Shown one piece after another: positions 17,348-25,257 of a stretch of 55,939 nucleotides of DNA. Location of the stretch: positions 1 through 55,939 of the forward strand of contig JAAYGQ010000014.1 in assembly GCA_012727635.1 (NCBI GenBank), read 5' to 3'. The notes below the pieces were generated by a model, which saw nothing but the letters and a program-made list of their open reading frames with translations, ran no database searches and had not been told where the DNA came from. The DNA is from Tissierellia bacterium (lineage in GTDB: Bacteria; Bacillota; Clostridia; Peptostreptococcales; Acidaminobacteraceae). How positions within the stretch are numbered: the stretch's first letter is position 1; each line of letters begins with the position of its first letter. The position numbers and the translations under genes were made by a program.

Positions 17348-17979
17348 AGTTCCTCCTCCCAATGGTCGATAAGTTCATAGTGATACAGGGGGTTTGCCCC
17401 TTGGAATATTAAATAATTTGGGCCAATACTCAGTGGATCTTCCGGGGAACCCGGTACCACCCAAAGATCTTTGCCTTGCCGGATGGCTTCTTTGGCCGTA
17501 ATCATAGTGCCACTTTTTATTTCGGCTTCAACAATAATAGTAATGGGACTTAGAGCCGCTAGAAGACGATTTCTTCTTGGAAAATGATGGGGCTTTGGCC
17601 CTACATTTTTAGGATATTCAGTAAGAAGAAGTCCTTCCTTTTCCATTTTCCAGCGCAGCAAATCTCTTCCACGGGGGTAGAGACTATCCAACCCGGTCCC
17701 CAGAACGGCAATACTGGTTCCCCCAAAGTCAAAGGCTGCTCTATGGGCCTGTTCATCTATGCCCTTTGCAAATCCGCTGACCACTACTATATCACGGCGG
17801 ACTAATTTTTCAACTATTTTCTGAGTCTGCAAAAGCCCACGGTCTGTAGGCTTTCTGCTTCCCACTATAGTAACAGAGTTTTTATAAAGCAGTCCAGTGT
17901 CGCCCAGGGCATATAAAAGCTCTGGGACTTTATCTATGTACAAAAGACCACGGGGATAATTATCTGGTTTTATGATCAT
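17329..17979 (-). CDS. dprA: Short DprA/Smf-family DNA-processing protein
   Basis: Only 216 aa, against about 280-370 for usual DprA. The Rossmann-fold core is complete: IVGSRKPTDRGL, VVSGFAKGIDEQAHRAAF, SIAVLGTGLDSLYPRG, FPRRNRLLAALS, EAEIKSGTMITAKEA and VPGSPEDPLSIGPNYLI. The N-terminal SAM-like domain and the C-terminal winged-helix domain are absent, and the short gap to rnhB leaves no room for a hidden 5' part. Core DprA binds single-stranded DNA and loads RecA. Start taken at the ATG at 17979 with GGAGGT upstream. comM and yraN, often neighbours, are absent here. Confidence 0.88.
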   Translation of the reverse strand: MIIKPDNYPRGLLYIDKVPELLYALGDTGLLYKNSVTIVGSRKPTDRGLLQTQKIVEKLVRRDIVVVSGFAKGIDEQAHRAAFDFGGTSIAVLGTGLDSLYPRGRDLLRWKMEKEGLLLTEYPKNVGPKPHHFPRRNRLLAALSPITIIVEAEIKSGTMITAKEAIRQGKDLWVVPGSPEDPLSIGPNYLIFQGANPLYHYELIDHWEEELWQKIW

Positions 17980-18034
17980 GGCTACCTCCACCTATAAGTA
18001 TAGATACTTTAGGGAAGGATTTTAACTACTGCTC

Positions 18035-18790
18035 TTATTTGTCATTAAGGAAAGATAAAAAACTTTTTCTGTGAAGGTGGCAGGGTCCAAAGTCTTTTAG
18101 AGCTTGAATGTGTTTGGCTGTACCATAGCCCTTATGCTGGGCAAAGCCATAGATAGGAAAATGTTCATCCATCTCTATCATCCAGTGATCTCTTGTTACC
18201 TTGGCAAGAATCGATGCGGCGGCGATTTCATTGCTCAAATCATCTCCACCTATAAGAGCCCATTCCTGAGGATGAAGATTCATTGGGGTCCCATCAAGTA
18301 AAAGGGCGTCAAGATTAAAGCCCAACTTATCAATGGCTCTTTTCATGGCCAGCTTTGTCGCCCTTAGAATATTGAGTTTATCAATTTCCTTTTGGTCAGC
18401 CCAGCCGACACCATAACCAAGAGCTTCACTTTTTATAATATGAAAAAACTCTTCTCTTCTTTTTTCACTTAACTTTTTAGAGTCCCTTAATCCTAGAATA
18501 GGTGAAGCAAGTACCACAACGCTGGCTACTACAGGCCCCGCTAGGGGCCCTCTGCCCGCTTCATCTACTCCCCCAATTAAAATGGCACCCTTAGATAAAA
18601 GCTTTTTTTTAGGTTCATTTCGTTTATGCCAGGCTTCCAGTAAAAGAGCCTGCTTCTCTAAGGAGCCCTGAGCCTTTTTTCTAAGCTGTTGGACGCCTTT
18701 TTTTCTTTGGTTTTTACTTATTTCTAAGAAATCTTCGGCAGATAGATCATCATAAAGTGCTCTCCACTGCTCCATTGTCAGGTCGTTCAA
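18035..18790 (-). CDS. rnhB: Ribonuclease HII
   Basis: Removes RNA from RNA-DNA hybrids and misinserted ribonucleotides. 251 aa with an N-terminal extension of about 70 residues, as in other Firmicutes RnhB. LIGGVDEAGRGPLAGP carries the DEAGRG catalytic motif; KVTRDHWM and the C-terminal YGFAQHKGYGTAKH motif are present. The start is probably the TTG at 18790, which has AAGGAT seven bases upstream; the ATG at 18775 lacks a binding site. It overlaps rbgA by 41 bases. Confidence 0.95.
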   Translation of the reverse strand: MNDLTMEQWRALYDDLSAEDFLEISKNQRKKGVQQLRKKAQGSLEKQALLLEAWHKRNEPKKKLLSKGAILIGGVDEAGRGPLAGPVVASVVVLASPILGLRDSKKLSEKRREEFFHIIKSEALGYGVGWADQKEIDKLNILRATKLAMKRAIDKLGFNLDALLLDGTPMNLHPQEWALIGGDDLSNEIAAASILAKVTRDHWMIEMDEHFPIYGFAQHKGYGTAKHIQALKDFGPCHLHRKSFLSFLNDK

Positions 18791-19613
18791 GGCTTATCCT
18801 TCCTAGAATTCCTCCTCGGAATTCATCGATTAATATCCGTGCAATCCTCTCATAATCAATTTGTTTTCCAGGAAGAATCGCTCCTCTAGCCAGAGCGATG
18901 TTCTCCATAATAACTAGGGCCTCACCCTCTTCTTCACAACCATAGCGCTGCCTAAGAACACCAGGATAATCTTTAATCAGACGCCGCACAAGTTCCAAAG
19001 CTAGGGATTGTCTATCTAGAATTTCATCGCGAATCGATCCTATAAGGGCGAGATGGATACCCTCCTGATTATCTTCGAATTTGGGCCAAAGGATGCCTGG
19101 GGTGTCAAAAAGTTCCAAATCCTTTCCTAGGCGGACCCATTGCTTGCCCCGGGTAACACCGGGCTTATCTCCCGTTCGAGCACTGGCTCGGCCAGCTAGA
19201 CGATTTATAAGAGAACTCTTGCCCACATTGGGAACGCCAAGAATCATCATTCGCATGGGACGGATTTTCCTTCCTCTTTGAATCATCCTCTCATGTATAG
19301 GGGCATTCATTTGACGAATTTTATCGAGAATAACCTTAGTTGAACCACTGCGTGAGTTCATCAAAAGAATATCTTTGTTTTGCTTTTGATAAAAATCGAG
19401 CCACAGGTTATTTACCGAGGGATCTGCTAAATCGGATTTGTTTAGTAAAAATAGACGCTTCTTATCACCGAGAACGTCGTCAAAAATAGGATTAAGCGAA
19501 GATCTCGGCGCCCGGGCATCCAAAAGTTCGACAATCAAATCCACGAGTTTATGATTTTGGGAAATTAAGTCCCGGGTCTTCTTCATGTGACCGGGATACC
19601 ACTGGATGTCCAT
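18750..19613 (-). CDS. rbgA: Ribosome biogenesis GTPase RbgA (YlqF)
   Basis: Assembly factor for the 50S subunit (uL6 and uL16 incorporation). 287 aa from the ATG at 19613 (MDIQWYPGHMKKTRD). The G motifs are circularly permuted as in the family: G4 LNKSDLAD comes first, then G1 GVPNVGKSSLINRL and G3 DTPGILWP. A C-terminal ANTAR-like helical domain follows. AGGAGG is placed correctly for this ATG, after the hairpin closing rplS. Confidence 0.96.
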   Translation of the reverse strand: MDIQWYPGHMKKTRDLISQNHKLVDLIVELLDARAPRSSLNPIFDDVLGDKKRLFLLNKSDLADPSVNNLWLDFYQKQNKDILLMNSRSGSTKVILDKIRQMNAPIHERMIQRGRKIRPMRMMILGVPNVGKSSLINRLAGRASARTGDKPGVTRGKQWVRLGKDLELFDTPGILWPKFEDNQEGIHLALIGSIRDEILDRQSLALELVRRLIKDYPGVLRQRYGCEEEGEALVIMENIALARGAILPGKQIDYERIARILIDEFRGGILGRISLERPDNGAVESTL

Positions 19614-19628
19614 AGTACTTCCTCCTAT

Positions 19629-19654
19629 GAAAAAGAACTGCAAGAGCAGTTCTT
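19629..19654 (-). terminator. Hairpin terminator or attenuator between rplS and rbgA
   Basis: A nine-bp perfect stem AAGAACTGC/GCAGTTCTT with a four-base loop is followed by TTTTTC on the minus strand. The upstream arm overlaps the TAA stop codon of rplS (19653-19655), so a ribosome finishing L19 would cover the arm. rbgA and the genes beyond must be reached by readthrough or another promoter. Confidence 0.7.
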
Positions 19655-20003
19655 AACGAATTTTTTCTCTGACCTTGGCGGATTTACCTACGCGGTCACG
19701 GATATAGAAGAGACGTGCGCGACGAACTTTACCGCGGCGTACAACTTCAATAAGTTCGATTTTTGGTGAATGAATAGGAAAAGTTTTTTCTACTCCAACA
19801 TTACCGGAAAGTTTACGTACTGTAAAACGCTCGGAAATCCCTCCGCCTTGTCGTTTAATAACAAGACCTTCAAAGACCTGAAGTCGCTCACGTTTTCCTT
19901 CGGAGATACGTATAGAAACTCTAACGGTATCACCAACATTAAAGGAAGGTAGATCCTTCTTAATGGCCTCTCTTTCGAGATCACGGATTATATTATAATT
20001 CAT
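19653..20003 (-). CDS. rplS: 50S ribosomal protein L19
   Basis: Large-subunit protein at the 30S-50S interface. 116 aa from the ATG at 20003 ([19 protein letters not shown]); an upstream extension of the frame has no family homology, and AAAGGAGG is correctly spaced for this [25 protein letters not shown] and the [21 protein letters not shown] segment are diagnostic. Overlaps the end of trmD by 11 bases, as usual. Confidence 0.96.
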   Translation of the reverse strand: MNYNIIRDLEREAIKKDLPSFNVGDTVRVSIRISEGKRERLQVFEGLVIKRQGGGISERFTVRKLSGNVGVEKTFPIHSPKIELIEVVRRGKVRRARLFYIRDRVGKSAKVREKIR

Positions 20004-20730
20004 TCCTTTCCTCCTTTCGAAATTTTTCAATTAATTTTATTATTTCTTGACTGTAAATTCCTGTTTTCATACCCCGATTGATCATGTCAGGGCGCTGCTT
20101 TAGTGTTAGCCGAACCGCTTCTTCCAATCGATAGAGCCTGATTTTTTCATGATGACCACTAAAAAGTACTTCGGGTACTTCAAGGCCACGAAAATTTCTT
20201 GGTCTTGTATACTGGTTGTATTCAAGTAGCCCGTCTTCATGGGATTCCTCGTGGACCGATGCTCCGGAAATAACTCCGGGAATCAAGCGAATGACTGCAT
20301 CCATTAGAATCATTGCGGCCATTTCACCTCCGGAGAGAATATAATCTCCGATGGAAATTTCTTCATCTATAGCATAGTCTAAGACCCTTTGATCGATGCC
20401 TTCATAGTGGCTGCATAGAAGTGTGATCTCCTCGTGTTCTAGAAGACTTTTTACTACTTCTTGATTTAGAGGTTTGCCCCTAGGGCTCAGATGAATTCTA
20501 GGATGGGCACAATTTTCAAGGGCGTCAAAGGCGGGCTGAGCCATTAAAACCATGCCTGGACCTTCACCAAAGGGATAATCGTCGGCTTTTTTGTGCTTAT
20601 CTAAGCTAAAATCCCGTAAATTAACGATGTTTACTTCTAAATACCCTTCATCCTGGGCTCTTTTTAAAATACCCATTGAAAAATAGGAATCAAAGAATTC
20701 TGGGAATAGAGTAACGATAGTAAATTTCAT
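19993..20730 (-). CDS. trmD: tRNA (guanine-37-N1)-methyltransferase TrmD
   Basis: SAM-dependent m1G37 methylation that prevents frameshifting at proline and other codons. 245 aa with the SPOUT trefoil knot: [13 protein letters not shown] and [13 protein letters not shown] are the SAM-binding segments, and [17 protein letters not shown] the catalytic linker. Starts at the ATG overlapping the rimM stop (ATGA) and lies in the rpsP-khpA-rimM-trmD-rplS order. Confidence 0.97.
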   Translation of the reverse strand: MKFTIVTLFPEFFDSYFSMGILKRAQDEGYLEVNIVNLRDFSLDKHKKADDYPFGEGPGMVLMAQPAFDALENCAHPRIHLSPRGKPLNQEVVKSLLEHEEITLLCSHYEGIDQRVLDYAIDEEISIGDYILSGGEMAAMILMDAVIRLIPGVISGASVHEESHEDGLLEYNQYTRPRNFRGLEVPEVLFSGHHEKIRLYRLEEAVRLTLKQRPDMINRGMKTGIYSQEIIKLIEKFRKEERNEL

Positions 20731-21197
20731 TTTAAACCTTCAATAAGCGACACGATCATTTGTCTTTTTTCCATATCAATGGAAAGGATAAATTCCTTTA
20801 CCCCGGGAAGTAGAAACTCCGTTTCTCCACGGATGACATAGATGTTTTGGCTAGAGGGTTGAAGAATATCAACAATCTCCCCTAGGGCCTTACCCTGTTC
20901 ATCAAAAACTTTAACGCCCAAAAGGTCTGAGTAAAAGAATTCATCTTCTTCCAACTCAACGTCCTCTTTTTTACGAGTAAGTTCTTTTTGCAGATGTTTC
21001 TGTGCTTCTTCGATGGTATCAATGCCGGAAAATTTAATAATAGCAGCGTTTTTGACAAAACGTAATTTTTCAATGCTATGAGACTTATTACCAAGGCAAT
21101 AGACTCCGCCAATTTCAAGTAAATCCGGTTCTAGGATAAAGAGTTTTATTTCACCCTTTAGTCCAACAGTTTTCGTGGTTTTTCCAACAAGAATCAT
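20727..21197 (-). CDS. rimM: 16S rRNA processing protein RimM
   Basis: Assists 30S head assembly by binding S19. 156 aa, slightly short. N-terminal beta-barrel domain (ILVGKTTKTVGLKGEIKLFILE) and C-terminal PRC barrel (EDEFFYSDLLGVKVFDEQGKALGEI, then LLPGVKEFILSIDMEKRQM). Its ATG overlaps the khpA stop by one base (TAATG). Confidence 0.93.
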   Translation of the reverse strand: MILVGKTTKTVGLKGEIKLFILEPDLLEIGGVYCLGNKSHSIEKLRFVKNAAIIKFSGIDTIEEAQKHLQKELTRKKEDVELEEDEFFYSDLLGVKVFDEQGKALGEIVDILQPSSQNIYVIRGETEFLLPGVKEFILSIDMEKRQMIVSLIEGLK

Positions 21198-21424
21198 TAG
21201 ACAACTTCAACAAAAACTTTGTTGTCATCTCGAGATGCACCGGCCTTAGCAATGGTGCGGATGGCATTGATCACTCTGCCTCCCTTGCCAATTACACGGC
21301 CCATATCATCGGGAGCAACGCGGATTTCCACCGTGATGACACCGTCTTTTTCCACTTCGGTTACTTGGACCATTTCCGGATACGTAACAATGCGTAGTAC
21401 TACCGATCGAACTAGTTCAGACAT
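21197..21424 (-). CDS. khpA: KH-domain RNA-binding protein KhpA
   Basis: 75-aa single KH domain with the GxxG loop in VIGKGGRVINAIRTI. In Firmicutes it pairs with KhpB/EloR to bind RNA and influence cell elongation. It sits between rpsP and rimM, the conserved place for this gene, with AGGAGG in front of the ATG. Confidence 0.94.
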   Translation of the reverse strand: MSELVRSVVLRIVTYPEMVQVTEVEKDGVITVEIRVAPDDMGRVIGKGGRVINAIRTIAKAGASRDDNKVFVEVV

Positions 21425-21433
21425 TGTCTCCTC

Positions 21434-21685
21434 CTATAGTTCATCATAAACGCCGCTTTTTTTAAGCAAAAGCTTTGCGCGGTCCGTTGGCTGGGCGCCG
21501 TCTTTTAACCATTTGATTGCTTTTTCATGATTGATTTCCAGTTTGACTGGATCACTAAGTGGGTCAAAATAACCGATTTCATCGATGTTGCGGCCGTCTC
21601 TAGGACTTCTGGAATCAGCAACAACTACACGATAAGAGGGTCGTTTTTTATTTCCCATTCTTTTTAATCTGATTTTAACTGCCAT
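21434..21685 (-). CDS. rpsP: 30S ribosomal protein S16
   Basis: 83 aa, usual length. [21 protein letters not shown] and the [16 protein letters not shown] segment identify it. GGAGG precedes the ATG. Follows ffh after an 83-base gap holding a GC-rich hairpin. Confidence 0.97.
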   Translation of the reverse strand: MAVKIRLKRMGNKKRPSYRVVVADSRSPRDGRNIDEIGYFDPLSDPVKLEINHEKAIKWLKDGAQPTDRAKLLLKKSGVYDEL

Positions 21686-21747
21686 GTATACCTCCTTTAT
21701 CTATGTGGCCTGCCAAAGGGCTTTTCCGACTTATATTTTAAGCCATC

Positions 21748-21764
21748 TTCCCGGGCCCCGGGAA
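21748..21764 (-). other. GC-rich hairpin between ffh and rpsP
   Basis: Arms TTCCCGG and CCGGGAA with a three-base loop lie five bases after the ffh stop codon. No T run follows, so a processing or mRNA-stability element fits better than a terminator. Confidence 0.4.
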
Positions 21765-21768
21765 TTTA

Positions 21769-23118
21769 TTAAAAAGGTAAGCGCATTCCCCCGAAAGGGT
21801 TCTTTCCCTTTTTACTCATACTAGTAAACTGTTTCATCATTTTTCTCGTCTGAGAAAACTGTTTCACCAGTTTGTTCACATCCTGAACACTGGCGCCACT
21901 GCCCAAGGCTATACGTTGTTTTCTTCTGGCATTTAGAAGGTCAGGATTTTTTCTTTCTTTTTTTGTCATGGACTGGATAATTGCTTCCACTTTTTTTATT
22001 TCTTTATCGTCCATATCAAGATTTTGCATTGCCTTCATATTGCCGCCAAGGCCGGGAAGCATACCCAGTAGTTCTCCAATGCCACCCATTTCACGCATTT
22101 GTTGCATCTGTTCTAAGAAATCATCAAAGTCCAAGCCCTCTTGGCGCATTTTTTGTTCCAAAGCCTGGGCTTTTTGGGCATCGTAGTTTTTTTCTGCCCG
22201 CTCTATGAGACTTAAAACGTCTCCCATACCAAGAATTCGGGATGCCATCCTATCGGGGTGAAATTCTTCCAGGGTATTTCCCGTTATCTTCTCACCGGTA
22301 CCAACGAATTTAATCGGTGCCCCGGTCACTTCTTTCATACTAAGAGCCGAGCCGCCCCGGGTATCTCCATCGAGCTTTGTCATAATAATGCCATCGATGC
22401 CCAGCTGTTCATGAAAGCTTCCTGCCACGGTTACAGCGTCCTGGCCAACCATAGCGTCGACAACCAAAAGAATTTCTGTTGGTTTCATAGCTTTTTTGAT
22501 GTCTTTTAATTCTTGCATAAGCCCTTCATCAAGATGCAGCCTACCGGCTGTATCGAGGATCAATACATCCCTACTTGTGCTATAGGCTTCATCCAAGGCT
22601 GCCTTAGCGATGTCAACGGGGGATTTTTGATCTCCCATGGAGAATACCGGTATATCCAGTTGTTTTCCCAGGACATGTAGTTGGTCAATGGCTGCTGGGC
22701 GATAGATATCAAGAGCAACCAGAAGAGGTCTTTTTCCTTTTTCTCTAAGCTTAGCCGCCAGTTTTGCGCCATTGGTTGTTTTTCCCGAGCCCTGAAGCCC
22801 AACAATCATATAGATGCTAGGACCATTGCTGTTAAAGGTAAGCTTACTACTGGTGCTCCCCATCAGCCTAGTCAGTTCATCCCGGACAATTTTAATAACC
22901 TGGCTACCGGGCGTTAGGCTTTCCATAACTTCAGCGCCTAAAGCACGCTCTTGTATTTGAGCGACAAACTGTTTAACAACACGGTAATTGACGTCGGCTT
23001 CTAAAAGAGAAAGTCGAACTTCACGCATAACATCTTTGATGTCTTTTTCGTTGACTTTTCCTTTGCCGCTTAATTTATTTAGCGCATTTTGAAGTTTTTC
23101 ACTTAATCCACCAAACAT
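21769..23118 (-). CDS. ffh: Signal recognition particle protein Ffh (SRP54)
   Basis: GTPase that, with SRP RNA, targets nascent membrane proteins to FtsY and SecYEG. 449 aa. N domain 1-90, G domain with G1 GLQGSGKTTNGAKLA near 105-119, VALDIYRPAAIDQL, DTAGRLHLD, TKLDGDTRGG and the closing motif; the methionine-rich M domain from about 330 includes LEQMQQMREMGG and SMTKKERKNPDLL. Preceded by ylxM after 12 bases, the conserved pair. Confidence 0.97.
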   Translation of the reverse strand: MFGGLSEKLQNALNKLSGKGKVNEKDIKDVMREVRLSLLEADVNYRVVKQFVAQIQERALGAEVMESLTPGSQVIKIVRDELTRLMGSTSSKLTFNSNGPSIYMIVGLQGSGKTTNGAKLAAKLREKGKRPLLVALDIYRPAAIDQLHVLGKQLDIPVFSMGDQKSPVDIAKAALDEAYSTSRDVLILDTAGRLHLDEGLMQELKDIKKAMKPTEILLVVDAMVGQDAVTVAGSFHEQLGIDGIIMTKLDGDTRGGSALSMKEVTGAPIKFVGTGEKITGNTLEEFHPDRMASRILGMGDVLSLIERAEKNYDAQKAQALEQKMRQEGLDFDDFLEQMQQMREMGGIGELLGMLPGLGGNMKAMQNLDMDDKEIKKVEAIIQSMTKKERKNPDLLNARRKQRIALGSGASVQDVNKLVKQFSQTRKMMKQFTSMSKKGKNPFGGMRLPF

Positions 23119-23130
23119 CGGTAACTCCTT

Positions 23131-23457
23131 TTATGCATCAAGCAGCTCTGAAAGAAGATCAAATACCTCGGATGACAGATGCTCTCTATCCCCTTCAAGG
23201 ATCTCCTTTATTCGCGATATTTTTTGCTGCTTCATTAAATGTTTCTTGTATAGACTTAGATGATCTTCGTACCACTGAAGTTTGTTCAGTCCCCGTTGTA
23301 CTGCGTCATGGACGCCTTGGCGGGTTATATCCAGCTCCTGTGCGATTTCTCCAAGAGAATAGTCTTCCATGACAACCATGCGAAGAAGCTCCTGCTGATG
23401 TTTCGTTAGGAGACTCCCGTATAAATCCATATAATAAATTTGCCGCATTTGTTCCAT
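23131..23457 (-). CDS. ylxM: YlxM/p13-like helix-turn-helix protein
   Basis: 108 aa. MDLYGSLLTKHQQELLRMVVMEDYSLGEIAQELDITRQGVHDAVQRG reads as a sigma-70 region-4-like helix-turn-helix (split here: the HTH is LGEIAQELDITRQGVHDAVQ). In streptococci YlxM modulates SRP; it is nearly always next to ffh. It leads this operon and has a strong promoter followed at once by a large palindrome (23464-23493). The start at 23457 uses AGGGG as binding site; a second ATG three codons on is less likely. Confidence 0.92.
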   Translation of the reverse strand: MEQMRQIYYMDLYGSLLTKHQQELLRMVVMEDYSLGEIAQELDITRQGVHDAVQRGLNKLQWYEDHLSLYKKHLMKQQKISRIKEILEGDREHLSSEVFDLLSELLDA

Positions 23458-23463
23458 AAAACA

Positions 23464-23493
23464 CCCCTGTAAAGGTTTTTCCCTTTACAGGGG
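23464..23493. repeat. 12-6-12 perfect palindrome upstream of ylxM
   Basis: CCCCTGTAAAGG and CCTTTACAGGGG flank a six-base spacer. On the minus strand the palindrome starts one base after the -10 box and ends six bases before the ylxM ATG, and its downstream arm contains the AGGGG ribosome binding site. It could be an operator across the transcription start, or a 5' UTR hairpin controlling ribosome access. A terminator is less likely, since only TGTTTT follows. Confidence 0.75.
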
Positions 23494-23494
23494 T

Positions 23495-23523
23495 ATATTA
23501 CATGAGATAGATGATTTTGTCAA
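23495..23523 (-). promoter_or_regulatory. Promoter for ylxM-ffh-rpsP operon
   Basis: Perfect TTGACA (23518-23523) and TAATAT (23495-23500) spaced by 17 bases, immediately before the palindrome at 23464-23493. Expected transcription start near 23488, inside the palindrome. Confidence 0.75.
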
Positions 23524-23545
23524 GAAATAAAAATAGAAAGGAATT

Positions 23546-24307
23546 TTATTTTATTCTAGGTACCTCTAAGGAACAAGGAAGACCCACGGCGCATTTACCA
23601 CAGACACTGGCTCTAAGGCTTCCTTCATTTCTATTTAATTGTGCTAGACATTGAAACCGGTCGAAGCCTTCATGGCTTAAAGCACCGAATTTGCACCGAT
23701 CTATGCAAAGGCTGCAGGATTTATCTATTTTGTAAAGACAATGTTCAGGGCTTCTTTTTTCTTCCCTAGCTACCTCCATGTCGGTAATAAGTGAAAAATA
23801 GCGCCCCAGAGAACCTTTCTCACTTATCAATAGATTGTTAATGCCAAAACTGCCCATACCGGCAAAATAAGCCAGATGACGTTGTGACCAGCGACTTTTC
23901 GGATTGTCCGCTGTAAATACCGTAGCTTCATAGGGATAGGCCGCCCTAACGCCCTTGTCTTTTAAGTATTCCACTAGAAATTCTCCTAGAATTTCAGCCA
24001 ATGTATTGGTAGTCAAATAGGCCTGGGCCCATTGCTGCGAGGCAAAGTCCCCAGGGCGATTGCTATGACCTACCCAGGACTTAAAGGGAATAAAAAAGCA
24101 GAGAATGCTTCTGGCCCCAGGCAAGAAATCTTCCGGAAGAAAATGATCGGGGCGAACAAGTTCTCTTAGTAGCCCAATACCCGGATCATCCCAAGAAAGA
24201 AATGATGCTAAGCTTCCTCGCCAATAATCAGGAAGATGCCTTTCCTTTTTCATGTTTTCTAGCCAATTGTCAATTTGGGATTCAATCTCTATAGCCTTAG
24301 CTACCAT
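23546..24307 (-). CDS. QueG-related iron-sulfur protein (two 4Fe-4S clusters)
   Basis: 253 aa. The C-terminal third has a ferredoxin-like ligand set, C...CSLCIDRCKFGAL and CGKCAVGLPCSLEVP, as in epoxyqueuosine reductase QueG. The middle keeps GARSILCFFIPF, FTADNPKSRWSQRHLAYFAGMG and FGINNLLISEKGSLGRYFS, corresponding to the cobalamin-binding region of QueG. It is shorter than true QueG (about 310-380 aa), lacking the HEAT-like C-terminus, so it is probably a paralogue of unknown substrate. Overlaps the hydrolase gene by 7 bases, so probably coexpressed with it and with the LexA-box gene upstream. Confidence 0.72.
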   Translation of the reverse strand: MVAKAIEIESQIDNWLENMKKERHLPDYWRGSLASFLSWDDPGIGLLRELVRPDHFLPEDFLPGARSILCFFIPFKSWVGHSNRPGDFASQQWAQAYLTTNTLAEILGEFLVEYLKDKGVRAAYPYEATVFTADNPKSRWSQRHLAYFAGMGSFGINNLLISEKGSLGRYFSLITDMEVAREEKRSPEHCLYKIDKSCSLCIDRCKFGALSHEGFDRFQCLAQLNRNEGSLRASVCGKCAVGLPCSLEVPRIK

Positions 24308-24960
24308 TGGAGTTTCTCTCCAGGCCTTAGATAAATCCCCTGAATGCCTTCAACAATAAGATTTTCTGGCTCAACATCAATGACGGGAAATGTTTTATAA
24401 TGCATAGGAATAAAAGCTCCCGGTTGTATAAAGTCCAGTGCAATTTTTGCATCTTCTATATCCATTGTATAGTTGCCGCCCACAGGAATCATTGCAAGGT
24501 CAACCAGCCCTTCTAAAAGCTTCATTTCTTGACTAAGGCCCGTATCGCCGCTATGATAGATCCTTTTGCCTTCAATATCCAAAAGAAATCCTCCGGCCAG
24601 TCCCCCATAGAGCATTCCCTGAGGAGTCTCAATCCCGCTACCATGGAGGGCTGGAGTCATCTTCACCCATCCATGGCGTCCACCGATATGCATGCCATGA
24701 ATATTATCGACCCCTTGATCCTTTAAATAGGCTGCGATTTCGTGATTGCAGTATACAAGAGCTCCTGTTCCTTTAGCAAGTTCTACCCCATCGCCTAAGT
24801 GATCTGCATGGCCATGGGTGATGAAAATATGAGTAATTTCCGAATAATCTTCCAAGGTGGTTTCCGTCCAAGGGTTTCCTAGGATAAAGGGATCGATAAT
24901 TATCTTTTTGTCCTGGGTGTCGATGACAAAAGTACTGTGTCCAATATACTCAATAAGCAT
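24301..24960 (-). CDS. UPF0173 metal-dependent hydrolase (metallo-beta-lactamase fold)
   Basis: 219 aa. The zinc-binding motif THGHADHLGDG near 49-59, YHSGDTGLSQEM (third metal ligand) and the C-terminal IPMHYKTFPVID are conserved in UPF0173, relatives of UlaG and YtkL. Substrate is not known for this group. It is 20 bases downstream of the 85-aa gene and overlaps the iron-sulfur protein gene by 7 bases. AAAGGAG precedes its ATG. Confidence 0.88.
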   Translation of the reverse strand: MLIEYIGHSTFVIDTQDKKIIIDPFILGNPWTETTLEDYSEITHIFITHGHADHLGDGVELAKGTGALVYCNHEIAAYLKDQGVDNIHGMHIGGRHGWVKMTPALHGSGIETPQGMLYGGLAGGFLLDIEGKRIYHSGDTGLSQEMKLLEGLVDLAMIPVGGNYTMDIEDAKIALDFIQPGAFIPMHYKTFPVIDVEPENLIVEGIQGIYLRPGEKLQW

Positions 24961-24980
24961 ACTTGGCTCCTTTCTGGGAT

Positions 24981-25238
24981 TTAAATTTTAAAAAGAATCC
25001 ACCGGTTTTGCTCAATTTCATATTTTAGCTGATAGGTTTTACGCTGTCCTTCAATGGTGCTAATGCAATCAAAAGTCAATACCGGTATCCCAGCTTTTTT
25101 TTCTAGATTACGCGAGAAAACTTGATCGACTTTAATCACAATTCGTTCGTCCTCTTCTAAGCGAAAACGAAGAGGATGAATGAGACCGGCTACATCAAAG
25201 AGTGCCAGCATATCGATAGGTTTTGCTACCACTTTCAT
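24981..25238 (-). CDS. Unrecognised 85-aa protein, first gene behind a LexA box
   Basis: I do not recognise this family. It starts MKVVAKPIDMLALFD at the ATG 25238, with GAGGTGATGAT upstream; the frame extends further up but across the promoter, so the longer version is not credible. Composition suggests a small beta-rich fold (alternating RIVIKVDQVFSR, VLTFDCISTIEG, YQLKYEIEQNRWILFKI). No membrane segment, signal peptide or cysteine pair. The promoter just upstream contains a perfect LexA-box match, so it is expected to be DNA-damage inducible. Confidence 0.6.
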   Translation of the reverse strand: MKVVAKPIDMLALFDVAGLIHPLRFRLEEDERIVIKVDQVFSRNLEKKAGIPVLTFDCISTIEGQRKTYQLKYEIEQNRWILFKI

Positions 25239-25257
25239 ATCATCACCTCGTGAGGCT

